Shown here piece after piece: positions 13,887-25,890 of a stretch of 64,000 nt of DNA (position 1 is the first letter of the stretch; the number at the start of each line of letters is the position of its first letter). The stretch lies in the NCBI GenBank assembly GCA_907165065.1, contig OU015539.1, positions 11,988,816-12,052,815 on the forward strand. The letters run 5' to 3'. The translations under genes and the position numbers were made by a program. Below the pieces are notes generated by a model that did no database searches, had not been told where the DNA came from, and saw nothing but the letters and a program-made list of their open reading frames with translations. The stretch comes from Caprimulgus europaeus (lineage: Eukaryota; Chordata; Aves; Caprimulgiformes; Caprimulgidae).

Positions 13887-16030
13887 AATACACAGAAACC
13901 TTGATCAAGGGAATAGTCCTTTATAGAATCTGCACCTTATGAGGGGCTTATAAAAACTCCTTGCTGGTCATACACACCAGAGTGGTAGCAAGTCCACAAA
14001 AAATGGTTGGTTCAGCTATTTTATCTGTCCTGTTCTTTGGTACATAGTGTAGGAAATGTCTGGTGTTTTACCAACATCAAAGTCAGCCAAATCAGGTTCA
14101 GCTACCTACAGCAGCAGGTGCATTAAACTGCTTATCCAAATCCCACGTGTCCAACTCACGGGATGCAAACCACACCCCACGCAATTACATCTTAAAAATC
14201 ACAATGTACTGGGGCCAGTGTGCCACATGACGACAACACCACTAAGGGCAAGAGATGTAGCCCAGGCTGAAGGAGGTAACCTGGTCTCCACCATCCTTCC
14301 TCTGCCTTGTGGTTTAGTTCACCCAGCTGGAAACCCCACTCTGGGTATTCAGAAACAGGGAGGCAGCTTCAACTCCTGTGCATGTGCAATCTCCTGCAAA
14401 CCACTTACTTATGTTCCCCAGCTACCTTTACTTTCAACCAGTGCTCATAAAAATCAGTTTCTACTTCTCTGTATTTTCTGTGGTTTGACTAACCCAGCCA
14501 AGGTGCTTGCACAGGATCTAGTGCAATGAGGCTCATTTTGACAGTGTTTCTGATGCCTTTTAGCACCAGCCAAGGGTTATGCAGTCACAAGAAGTGACGG
14601 AGGCTTGCTTGGTTTTTATAGAAAATATCGGCTAGAAAGCACTGGATAGGGCAGCTAAAAGTGTTGTCTGATTTAGCAAGGGGGATAAGCAGGCTCAGAA
14701 TTGGTTAAATTACATACAGTGCTGCACTATCCTCACATTTCAATGTGATAGTCTCAATTATAGATGACAGTTTCTGAAGGGAAAAAATGCACAGAGTGAA
14801 AAAAAAAAAAAAGTTTCTGGATTCGGCAGGTCTCGGGAAGGAATTCCAGCCCCATGCTAGTACCCTCCTCATTCTTGCTCGTGAAGGCTTGACCTGCAGG
14901 GAGGGGCAAAAGCCTGCTATGTCATTAATCACTGTATCTTTCAGATAACTTGTTCTCAGAAGAAAAACAATTAATCTAGAGGCCTCTGAGAAGCAGGAGC
15001 AGCACACCATCATGCTTTAGCATGACTGCACGAGTATGACATAGTTGGACAAAAAAGCCTTTTTTTTCCCCCTCCTACAAGAGCCTCAGGGAATTCAGCT
15101 TCCTCTCAGTAACTCATGCAATCTACATAAAGCTATTTTTTGCCACAGGCGCTCAGTGCTGTGTGACTGAGTGCTCTGGAGTAGTGCTTCTTGGTAACAC
15201 TTATTCTTGGCAACCAAGCAGCCGCTCAGGGGCTTGCTCATAAAACAGGCCTGAAACGGGGGGAAATGTGCAGGAAAACTGCCCAGGACTGGCTTCCCCA
15301 AAGCTTCACAACAGCTGGAGAGTAAAGGATAGTCCATTTTCAGTAGACCTATTTCCTCACTTTCCAGGCAACTCTGCTAGAAAGAGTGCTGAGCCGTTTC
15401 AGTGACAGCCGTGACATGTGGAAGAAGGGGGATGCCTGTCTTCTAGTCCATGGGGCTGCTGAAGACACGGACTGTACATTCATGATGCAAACTGCAGTGT
15501 TCTGATTTCCAGATTAAAGTAATGTTTCCTGATGAGTGCCTTAAGTCAGCAAGCAGGAATAAACTGTATTTATTCATTTAAATAGAACTTTGAAATTTAT
15601 TTATTAAAAAATGTGAAGGAAATATGTTTTGCAATACCTAAAAAGGCTGCTGAATACAAAATATATTGGCAGGCTGAGAGGAAAAAAGAGAATGCACATG
15701 CAGGGTTTGAGGCAGGGGAGCTACCTAAGCTTACAGCAGCTGAATACACAAGCAGGACTTGGTTGCATGTTTGGGAGGAGAGTTCCCCCATTCCCTCTAC
15801 CCTTTGGTAACAGGTATGTTGAGAGTAGGGAAGAGGAAAGGCGGGTGAACACCACCAGCACCTCTCCCTGCCTGATTGCCTAAGCAAGGTGCTGGTCTTT
15901 CCTTTGTACTTGTATGGAAGAAGCGCTCAGGATGCAGTCAGCACTCCCATCCAGACAGATTTCACAGCGGAGGGCAATGCTCAAGAGCAGAAAGCAGTAT
16001 GCAGCTCTGCACATAAGCACAGGGGGAAAT

Positions 16031-16055
16031 CTGGAACAAGTGGAGCTTGTTCCAG
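16031..16055. repeat. Perfect 10-bp inverted repeat with 5-base loop
   Basis: CTGGAACAAG and CTTGTTCCAG flank TGGAG. The arms are exact reverse complements. Confidence 0.8.
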
Positions 16056-17642
16056 CTTCTGGAGCCAGGTCCTCAGGAGCCAGCTTTGCTGGCAGCATCT
16101 ACACTGCTACTTGCCTTCACATGGCAGTCACTATTTGCTGGTACCTTTTTCTGCTTGTGCCGTATTTTAGATGGTGTAGTTAAAAGAAAAACAACAACAA
16201 CAAGAAAAATACAAACTCACTTTGTGCAAACCTTACAGCTGATAATTCTTCACTTTGAGACTAAACCCTTCTGTATCAACAGAGACCATGCACCCTGGGA
16301 ACAGGGGAACTATTCAAAGAATAGTATTGCAAAGAAAAGGTCCCAGTACACAGTGTCCCCCCTTTTCTGCAAAAGAGTTCATTTAAAAACAAGCTTCTCC
16401 TGGGGAAACAGTACCTGCAATGTAAGAAGGCAGCAAAGAGCAGGGTGAGTATGGTCCCAAGACCTACGAGGCATTTCCACCAAAAGAAAGCCTTCCTGGG
16501 AGAGCCTGTGCAACCCATCAGCACCATCACAGCATGCTGTCTGTTACTCACTACTACTAAATTTCATTATTTCAGATTAGATTTTAAAAAATAAGGCTTG
16601 CCAGTCTATCATGTCCAACAGTGCCCAGTCCCAGGCATTTCAGAGAGACATCGAGGGACCCTCCCTCCCAGGCCCTCTGCAGTACAGGATCTTGTGCTGG
16701 GTCAGTGCCTCATGATGCTCACCTGGAGCAGCTCCTGGCTCTCCCTGAGCCCCTGAGCATTTCCAGTTACTGTCACCTGCAAAGTTGGGCTGCTGGCATA
16801 AGGAGACCTCCTCCTCCTCCTCATCTAACCCAGGCCAAGGCAAGTGAGGGAGCGTGGCTCTACAAACTGTAATACAACATTTTTATCCTTATGATCTACG
16901 GCTTGTTTCTGAAATGAAATTAATTTGCTCTTTTAAGGAAAAGAAGCTTACTCCATATTTTAAAATATTTTCCATTAAAAGAATAAAATAATTACTTTTT
17001 GGTACTAAGTAATCAAGAAGCATCTCTAATTAAAAAAAACACACAAACAAATAAAACCCACAAAAAAAAGGTCAGTCATGATGTAAATCTCCCCTACTAC
17101 AGAGACGCCTGTCTGTGACCCTACCATTGTACACGCAATGGCTTTCACTACTGCAAAGCTGTGCTCACTTCTCAGCCTCCACAAGGTAATACTGTTTCAG
17201 AACATCATTAATATCTGTCCTGGTTTCAATACAACAGCTCGTATTGTTCTGGCCAATTGTCAGATAGTACGCTGGTAAGACAGCACAGATGTAATTCAGA
17301 ACGCAATTAAATCCTCCATGGGACAGCTCGGGCAAGAGCTAAGCCAGTTGAACAGCTGTGAAGACCCACCCTGGCTTTCTCTAGCCTCATCCACTGCTAA
17401 GGTGCAACAAAAATAATACCAGATTTTATTTCTCATGGTCCATCATCAGGGATGTAACTGCAGTAAAACTAGAAAGAAAAGACAAGACAGCAAAGTAGGA
17501 AAAAAACCACCACAGAATGCAAAGGAGAGGGCTTAAAAGAGATGGGAGAAAACAAGCCATCTTGCTTATCTTCATGTATTTTTAAAGGAGCATTTCCTGC
17601 ACCAACACCTTTCCAGACTGAGGGATGAAAATATAGTTTTGG

Positions 17643-17673
17643 GAAAAAAAAAAACAGAAAAAAAAAAAAAAGA
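17643..17673. repeat. A-rich run
   Basis: Two long A runs separated by CAG. No associated retroposon body is recognised. Confidence 0.9.
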
Positions 17674-18383
17674 AAAGCTCATCTGGTGGTCCTAAAAGTC
17701 TGCTATGATACCCAGAGGGTGTCTGAAAAAGCATTGAAGGAAAGGTAAAGGTCACAGTTACAGGACAGGCTGGATGGCAGAGATAACACAGAGCATGGCA
17801 GCTCTCAGGGAGTGCCACAGAGTGACATCTAATTCCAGAGACTTCTAGCTTTCTGGTGTCCATTGGGAAACATCCCTCCTGTGCTGGACAAGCAAAAGAG
17901 AGAGTGGCTGGTTGACTTCAGCAACCAAATTCCCTAAATCATACTGGGTGACACTTCTTGCTTCCTCAGCAATGTTCTGTGCCTTATATTATGAGATTAT
18001 TTTTCTTTTTAAATTCATACATCAGAGTACTCCTCAGCTCATCTGGGGCCAGGATGGAGAGCACAAAGCTGCAGTTAAATGTCAGCCCGCAAGGCTGTAA
18101 CTAAAAGCTGAACTCAAATTTAAACAAATCAGTCCACTACAGCAAGATGTTCCCCTGATACCCTCGCTCTTCTCGCTTTTTCTGGCAGAGCCAGGCAGCG
18201 AGACCACCCTTGTGCGTAACATTCAGGTGAAAGTGAATTTTAAGTTATTCTAACAAGCATTTAAGAACACCCTCACCATATCCCAGTCAGTGGGAGCTGT
18301 GTATAGATTGAATAGTCTATTGCATAGGGAAGAGTTTTTCAGTTGTCCTAAACAAAAAAATAAGTTCTAACTTACAGAGCTGC

Positions 18384-18425
18384 TATAACTTATGCACGGA
18401 AAAATCTGACAGTGCATAAGTTATA
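18384..18425. repeat. Perfect 14-bp inverted repeat (hairpin)
   Basis: TATAACTTATGCAC at 18384-18397 and its exact reverse complement GTGCATAAGTTATA at 18412-18425 flank a 14-base loop (GGAAAAATCTGACA). A diverged direct copy of one arm plus loop (AACTTATCATGGAAAAATTT) lies at 18460-18479. It may be the remnant of a small inverted-repeat transposon or a structured RNA. Confidence 0.6.
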
Positions 18426-18485
18426 ACAGAGCATAATTTAAAACTTCGAGACCTCCTGCAACTTATCATGGAAAAATTTGGCGGT

Positions 18486-21400
18486 ACACGTGGAGAGAAT
18501 CCAAGTAACATTAGAAAACTTTTTCCATAATTTCTGCACCATATTAAAAGCCTGAATCTTAGATACTTCAGAAAAGGCTCATTAAAGGGATCTAATTTTA
18601 TTCTCTGCTAAATAATCTGTTTTATCACTCCCTCTCTCCTTGCCTATTCTTATCAAAGTCACCTACCCTGACTTTTCAACTACCTACACAGGTAGGTAGT
18701 GGTGAAGAGAAACTTAGTAAAAAAAAGAAAAATCAATTCACTGTATTTTCAGCAGTGACATACATTATTTCATTTACCGTAACAATTCAGAATTTGTGTT
18801 CAGCTGTACCATGACTGAGAGAGCATCAAAGCCGGGAAGGTAACTGGTAAGATGCAAACTGATATTCATTGCAATGTTGTTCTTGGCAACATTCACAAGT
18901 TCCACAGAAAAGGGACTTGGGCACGTATTTCAAATCATGCAGACAATCCCACAGTTTAATGTGGGCAAAGTGAAAGCAAAGAGAGAGTTTTAGCAGAAAG
19001 ATAATTGTCAGTGCCAAAAAAATCAAGCTGAGTCAAAGATAAATACACAGCTTCCTCTAAAAAGCAGGATTATCACAGCAGGAGCAGCACTCAGCATCAC
19101 CCTGTGCCCACGCTCCAGGGCTCTTCCCACAGCACAGCTTCCCCAGGCTCGGCGGGAACACTTCACTCAGGACTAGCAGAGGCAGCACAGCAGAGCACCC
19201 ATACTTGGTAATAAAAGAGGAGAGCTTACCTAAACAACTGCATTGCTGTGTGCTGAGACGGGAACAGACACGACTTGTCTCCCACACATACAGCATCCTT
19301 ACATTTGACTCTTAATTCAGCACCTCATTGGATTACTTTAGCAATTCACGACAACTCAAAAGCTTCTCTGCAGCTGAAGAGAAAACAAACGCTTCTGCTT
19401 TTGCAGACAACAACCTATTAGTCCATACAGATTTTCCAGTGAATAAATCAAATGTACATAACATGTAGTAAGGACACTACAGTGAGCAAAACAGAGTTTG
19501 GTCACAACATTTGAGCTTCAGCTGCCCTGACAGGCATAGACACATTCGTTTGGGATGCCTGCAGCCCCAGCCTGCCTAGAAGGATGCCTGCTGGACAAAT
19601 TTTGGGTTCACTTGCTCAGGAGCACAAGAGTGGCTGCACACAGCAAGGCCAGTGTTTCCTTTTGCCTTAGCAGCCAAGAGCTGATGCCCAGGAGAGACAG
19701 TAAGCACCAGGAAAATACCACTGCCTTCCCTCCCAGCCTCCCAAGCAAAAAGCAGTGCATTTGCATTTAATGATACCATATTTAAGATTATATACATAAT
19801 AACCCCTGTAGTCAGACTGAAGCTCAACTCCAGGAGTTCAAAAGTGACAAACAGAAATAGCTGTGGCTTAGCCTCAGGTCCTTGCAAAGAGCAGCCCACC
19901 TGCACCAGGAGCTGATGGGAGAAGGGCACTTTTGCAGAAGGTACAACTCAGGCAGCAACAAAAGCAATGTAATATTATATGGTTGCTTATTATTTTTCAT
20001 AAGAGAAAGTGAATAACATCTGTGTGATACAACCCTTTCCAAATTCAAGTGGACATTGGGAGCAAAAGCTCTGGATTTTTAACAAGCCTGGAACATTAAA
20101 TCTCAGCTCTGACTTAAGGCCAGTTGTTATTTTTCAGTCTAAAGTTCCTTTTTTTGCTATATATACCTAGACATTGCCAGCATGAGTAAATTGCCTTGGA
20201 TCTCAGTTCACCCTTTGTTTCAGGCATCATTTTATATTTGCAAACAGATGAATGAAAATAGCCACAGTCTGAAATGAACATCTTTGACTGTAGAATTCAA
20301 CATCCCATGCTCCTCAAGCTAATCCTCTTTCTGTGATTAGCAGAAGAACAGAAGGGTTGTAAGGAGGGACTTAAATGGGCTTTGGCCTCAACCTGGGTTC
20401 ATAGCCCAGACCGGCTCCAACACTTCTTGCGTGAATGGCCCAAGCTGAATTGCAAAATCCCCACCAATTAAATACATTCAAGGAACTGCTAGGAAGGAAA
20501 GAAGACAAATGAAGCATGCCAAAGAGAAAAAGAAGTATGTGCTCAGGGTGAAAGAAGTGAAATTTTAGGTGCTGATGGTAGTGGTGATGTACTTACTAGA
20601 AAAACGTGGCAGTGTGTTTGTGCACACTGAGAACACACCTGGGAAGCAAACCACTGCTGCCTTCAGTGTCCAGGGCAAAATCACAGCTTCCAAGAGAAGG
20701 TGACACTTGCCTATCAGCATCTGGGTATCAGACCTGTTTCAAGCACAGTATGCCATGCAAGGAGAGTTACTGAAAATACCTTAAAACCTTCTGTTCACAC
20801 AGTATGTTGGAGCACAGCTCCCCAGTTCCCCCTCAGTATTTACCTATTACTCACTCGTTGCTAGTAAGAGAAGACTAAAAACTGATCTTTGTTTAGAAGG
20901 CTTTGTCTTCAGAAAGCTGCACTGCACAAGTTAGCTCTTCTGAGAGTCTTTTAGGCCCATCTAATTAAAACCAACTAAATCTACTGACCACACGTGTCAT
21001 TCTTGATAGACAACAATGATTCACATGAACAGAAAAATCAACTCACCTGCTCTATGGTGAGACACAGCAGCTGTTTAATAATGAACAGCTACCAGTTTCA
21101 CTACTGTCTCCCCTCTCTATTTACTCCTTCAAATTTACCTCCACCTCTGCACCAAAAAGACTGTCCGAGTCTGAATGCACTGTTCCATGATACAGATGAT
21201 AACTTCATTCTGAAAACTGTTCAAAACTATTAATCCTGTTATGAAGCCCAAGTTTCATTACTTCTTGCTAAAGCTAGCCGAGTTATATTAAAAAGTAGAA
21301 CACTTAATTTGTCCCACCAAAGACATTAAAAAATATGATGGAGTGTGAAATTAACTTTAACCAGTAACTTCAGCTTGAGAAAGTCCATGCAGTTGCATGT

Positions 21401-23123
21401 GGGGGGAAAAAATAAAGCAATAAAGTACAAATGCAGTTTTATTACTAGGAAATGAAGCATCTTGCAGACAGGCAAAATGGTCTGTGTGGAGCCAGTCTCT
21501 CCCAGAATTACTATCTGATTGATACCTCCTGCTAAGTCCCTCTGGACAGCTTCCTCACACAGCCCCAGACTCGCAGAGAAGCAGAGCTCCCCCGGCTCTC
21601 TGGGAGCACCTTTAACTGGACAGGCAAATTCCCTACTTTTTGGTAGGATTTTAGGTTACAGCTCTGCAAAATAACCTGCAAGAGCATACATTGAAAAGCC
21701 ACTTTTTAAGAGTTAAGGAATTGGCTTTGATACTTCATGGGTCCCAGCAGAAGATGTTTGAACAGGATTTTTAAATAGGATTTTAAAGTTGGAAAAGTTT
21801 AACTTCAAGAAATACATTTCAAAGGATTGCCAGCAAGCTGCAAAGATGGGAGTGAATCTAAATAAGCTTGCACAATTACCCAAGAACAGATTGATAGTTT
21901 AACATTAATATCAATGTCATCAGTGCCCACAGGGACCTTAATGAACTATTGCATCCTGCAAAACATAGCTGTTTGTGTTCCCGGACTGCAAACATGCACA
22001 GCAGGAAGGAGGTGGTGCATGAAACAGTGAGACTGCAAAATAGACTGAACTTTCCAAAACAGAAGAGAGGTATCTCTGGAGTAACAGAGATAGTAACGTT
22101 TAAGTATGACTAGAAGACTATTACCCCACCTCTTGTCTCTCTAAGGACCCACAAATAGGTGCAGGAACTCGAACTGACACATTTACCTGAACACCAAGTA
22201 ACTGGATGTTTGACAGACTGTGGCAGTTTGTCAGAGTAACGTGACCATAACATGACATAGCACCAGTAGGATGAAAGGAATCAAACACATATCACAGCAA
22301 GTTTATAAAAACAAGGAAATTTTTGTTTGTTTATTTAAGCAAGGTAACTTACCTGGCTGATTGTCCATGTAGTAGACTCCTAGAGACAAATGACAATTTA
22401 AGAAATACTTTTGAAATTGATTTTGAACTAATTTGTTGTCATTTTACACTTCAAAGACCTGCATTCCTCTGGGAGCATCTTTGTTTTCATGTCAGCCATT
22501 GAAGTCTTCCCCTGTTCTTGACCTCGGCATTCAAGCACTTCGGATGTACCTCTTTTACAAATACAGATGACTGCTGGCAGAACTCAGTCTGGTCATCTCA
22601 AAGCCTTGTGATATATTGATTTTTCAGAAACACAAAGAATAAACAAAACTCAACAGGTATAACTCAACATTATTTGCTGGCCTGGGACACCTGAGGTTAG
22701 CCAGGTGACTGGAATGCTTCCCCTGTGTGAGCAGCAAGGCCTCCTCCCCATGGACTACAGCCTTTGCTTGCTGGGACATCTCCAAGCTGGGCAGTGTCCC
22801 ATGCTGGCTTGAAGTATGGCACTTGCCACTAGCCAGGAGCACAAAGACAAAGACAGTAGGCTTTCAGGGTGCTGTAAAGATAAACCAGCTGCCACCCTTG
22901 TTTCAGTCACCTCTAGGAAGTGATGGCTATGGATAAACCGAAACGAAGAAGTGCTTGTTAACTCGATGACCGGGACCGCGCGAGGCTGTGGTTTTAGCAC
23001 AGTGATATGACATTTGAAGCAGACTGACAGACCCTGCCTATTTGGGTACGACAAAATAAAGATCAGCTTTGGCCTTTGGGAAGAACAGGACAAAGTGAAT
23101 ATTAATTTTTCCTCTTCTTGCAG
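18486..23123. other. Intergenic, no gene seen
   Basis: Mixed-composition sequence without recognised genes, RNA genes or mobile elements. A small CpG cluster lies at about 22965-22985. Confidence 0.6.
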
Positions 23124-23391
23124 AAACAGCCCCTAAACTCAGTGATGAACAAGCTTCCCCAGACCCCATCAACCTGCCACAGCCACGTGCGGTGCCGCTC
23201 GCCAGACAGCTGCATGTGCAGCACCCACTGCGTGTCACATTGGCAGCCGGGGTTGCCTTCTGTCCTGAGGCACTTCTGAAGGGGGAAGATCATTCCCTGT
23301 GTCTTGACTGAAGGAAGAAAACATTGTTCCCAAACTCTGGGTTCTCCTATGTAATTGATATTGTGATACTGTATTATGAAAGAAAAATAAA
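23124..23391 (+). other. Candidate terminal exon (splice acceptor, open frame, poly(A) signal)
   Basis: A strong acceptor (ATTTTTCCTCTTCTTGCAG) ends at 23123. It is followed by 61 open codons in one frame (first full codon at 23126, stop TGA at 23309-23311) and an AATAAA at 23386-23391. The open segment has higher GC than its flanks. I do not recognise the peptide, and the minus strand is also largely open here, which weakens the coding case. It may be a last exon of a plus-strand transcript, coding or not. Confidence 0.25.
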
Positions 23392-24650
23392 GAACAGATT
23401 TCCAGCAAATTAAATGCACAACGTTGATACATAAATCCTCATAAGTTTACCCTTTATATGAATGTTTTATTCTGGCTTCACTTGAGGGTTGGCTGATTCC
23501 AGTCCCTCCTTTTGTCCCACAGAACAGTTTCTACTTCTTGTATGCCCACGTGGTCCAATGACCACAGCTATAAAGGTGTCTACTCCAGGAGGAAACGCCT
23601 ATGGACACAAGATGGCAGAGGAGAGAAGGGGAGTGGTGGTGGCTAAGGGACTCCCTCCTCAACCTGCTACCTCCCCTTAAGAGCAGACTTAGTCACCGCT
23701 GCCAACAGCGACTCAGGGCATCACGTGCTGTCGGTCTCCGGCTGGCAGATGAGCATACAGGGCTTGAGATGGCTCTGCTGCAAACAGAGAGAGAAGCTGC
23801 TCTTCGGAGTAATCAAAGTGGGCTCGCTACATCAAGCCTAGCAAGGTAAGAAGTGTACATGCTCTAGGATTTCACAGCTGCTACTTCAAAGAAGAAATTA
23901 CAGATTTGCCTAAGACAGCCCTTTTGGATAAAGTTTGGAGGACAACTCCCCATCAACTCATCGATGACAGCACGTCCCAGAAAAGATCAAGGTATAGGAG
24001 TTTAAAACTTTCAAAAATGAGATCTAAGATCAAAACCCTCCAACACCATGACCCAAATGCACAGCCACAGCTTTTCAACACAGGATAAAAAAGGCAAAAC
24101 AGAAATAGCAGCTTCAAAAGGAAGCCACGAGTAATGCTGATATCCAGAACAGACCAAAGAGACAGATCAACAGAAAAGTTTTCAGCTGTCTCCAACAGTT
24201 TAAACATCCCAGGAGTAAGTTCCCCAAAATATACTTCCAAATGCCAGCAGATACACCTATATTAATGACAAAGTGGTAATTCACGAGCCTGGTATGGCTA
24301 AAGCCCTCCAGGAAAAAAAATAGAAAATCGGCAGGGAAGTGAAGCAAAGAGGATAGAGGAGAAAGACTGTGAAGCATTGGTGTCGGGAAGAAACGTGACG
24401 AAGCACAGAAGCAACTGTGCTTTTACTGCTGCCACAGCTGGCATTTTGTTGTGGTTTGGGCTTGGGTTTGGTTTTGGGTTTTCTTGATTGTTTGTTTGTT
24501 TTTTAAAAAGCAACACTAACATCTTTGTTCATACATAGGTCTAATCTGCAGGTTGCACATTCCTTCTGCTGCAAAACTTTCTACTGTTCCTGCAGCAAAT
24601 CCTTCTGGACTAGCCATTCAGTTGTGACCATCCTCATTAGAACTACACAC
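23392..24650. other. Intergenic, possible donor-bounded exon
   Basis: A CpG-containing stretch at about 23690-23845 ends at a strong donor-like CTAGCAAG|GTAAGAAG (exon side ending at 23845). It is open on the plus strand from 23601. A G/T-rich tract follows at 24445-24510. No protein family is recognised. Confidence 0.35.
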
Positions 24651-24867
24651 CTGAAAAACTTTGCAAAATCATCCAGTCCTCCCCTGCCTTGCACAATTTT
24701 TCCAAATGTGTACCACAGATTCCCAGTCTGCTGTATTTGCACATATATTTGATTTCAAACTGGTCTCCTGTGTCCATGGGCTGACTGAAATGGACATGGA
24801 AATGCCACACACAGTCATCGAGAGCCTTTCCGTATTGTACCTGTTTCTTTTTCACGTACACATTGGT
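24651..24867 (-). other. Candidate internal exon, 217 nt, open on minus strand
   Basis: On the minus strand a long pyrimidine tract (TTTTTTTTTTCCCTCTCCCC) and AAACTAG precede position 24867. From there 72 codons stay open to a donor-like TTTTTCAG|GTGTGTAG at 24651/24650. The peptide starts TNVYVKKKQVQYGKALDDCV and has a mixed, protein-like composition, but I do not recognise a family. Part of the pyrimidine tract is a simple T10 run. It could be chance or a piece of an old transposon. Confidence 0.25.
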
Positions 24868-25569
24868 CTAGTTTGGGGAGAGGGAAAAAAAAAAGCTTTC
24901 CTTTGGTTAGGTGAGCAGCTGAGGTGAACTATCTTGAACAGTCTCTTCTCATGGCATGGGACTCCCTCACCTCAAGTTCCACAGTCTGTGTTTTGGCTAG
25001 CTCTTCATTACACAAACCACCTGCAGAAACAAGCAGTGGTTTTCCTGGAGACAAATCCTGTGCAGCAAGTCTAAGGAAAGGCCACAATTACAGGGCCAAA
25101 GGCTGAGATACGCAACAAATGCCAGATAAGCCCCACTAGAAAAATGCCTGTGTGCTGCACACAAGTGCATTCATCTGCAAGGCACATGCTTGGCCATTTA
25201 GAAGGGACATAGCAACTCCTCTTTTCTCCTGTGGGTTTCTACCATCATACATCTTAGGGAGTCCAGAGGCCAAAACATCTGTTTAATTCCCTTCATCTGA
25301 TTTAAAAATGATGGATGCAACTGTATTTATGAGAGGCAGCACCTGCTCCATCAGCCCTGTTGCTCTATAACTGTGATGCTGATCCATGGAGGCCAATGCC
25401 CAGAGGAGAACCCTGGGTGTGCACCCAGAGGAGCAGCCACTGGCTTTCACAGAGCGCCTGGCTGTACCTGGTGCTGCCCCCCGTATCTGTGCAGACAGGT
25501 ACGTGCCTAAACCCCTCCTGCCCCCCAGGGAAACAGAGAGATGGGACAAGTAAAAAAAGCACACTGGCT

Positions 25570-25625
25570 TCTGCAGGTCACACAGTAAGGACTAGCACAG
25601 CTAAGAATTGTAAATATTAGGGTTT
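25570..25625 (+). mobile_element. MIR-like 3' fragment
   Basis: GCAGGTCACACAGTAAGG followed by AGCACAGCTAAGAATTG resembles the MIR segment with 'AGGTCACACAG' and 'GCAGAGCTGGGATT'. An A15 run follows at 25631. The match is diverged and was judged by eye. Confidence 0.4.
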
Positions 25626-25811
25626 CAGTCAAAAAAAAAAAAAAACCCAGTTATGCTCTCTTTCCTGACAGCTGATGTTGGAGGAACCCCAGCCAGGAAC
25701 ACTGCCACAGAGCAGCTACCCCAAGAGCAGCTGTGACGTTTTGTGGCCACTGGTGAGGAGGAACAGCCCAAGCATGATCACCTGGTTTCATGGGACTCAT
25801 AAATAAGGTAA

Positions 25812-25890
25812 GTGTCATTAACTCTGCTTTACAAGCAGCAGCGCTCCTTGCCCAAGGTTACAAGTGGCCCTTGAGGAAGAGGCAGATTAC
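25812..25890 (+). mobile_element. MIR/CORE-SINE-like fragment
   Basis: The order CATTAACTCTGCTTTACAAG, then CTTGCCCAAGGTTACAAGTG and GAGGCAGA resembles the MIR core (a 'CATTTTACAGATGAGG' region, then 'CTTGCCCAAGGTCACACAG', then 'GTGGCAGAG'). The match is diverged and was judged by eye. Confidence 0.5.

Larger units (their letters stand above)
13887..18383. other. Intergenic, no gene seen
   Basis: It contains the hairpin at 16031-16055, A-rich tracts and a 157-codon open frame at 14056-14529 with no recognisable domain. A donor-like CAGG|GTGAGTATGG occurs at about 16445, but without a convincing exon. Confidence 0.6.

Noticed and set aside
14056-14529. 157-codon open frame on the plus strand
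   Set aside because: The peptide looks unstructured, matches no family I know, and is not flanked by convincing splice or promoter signals.
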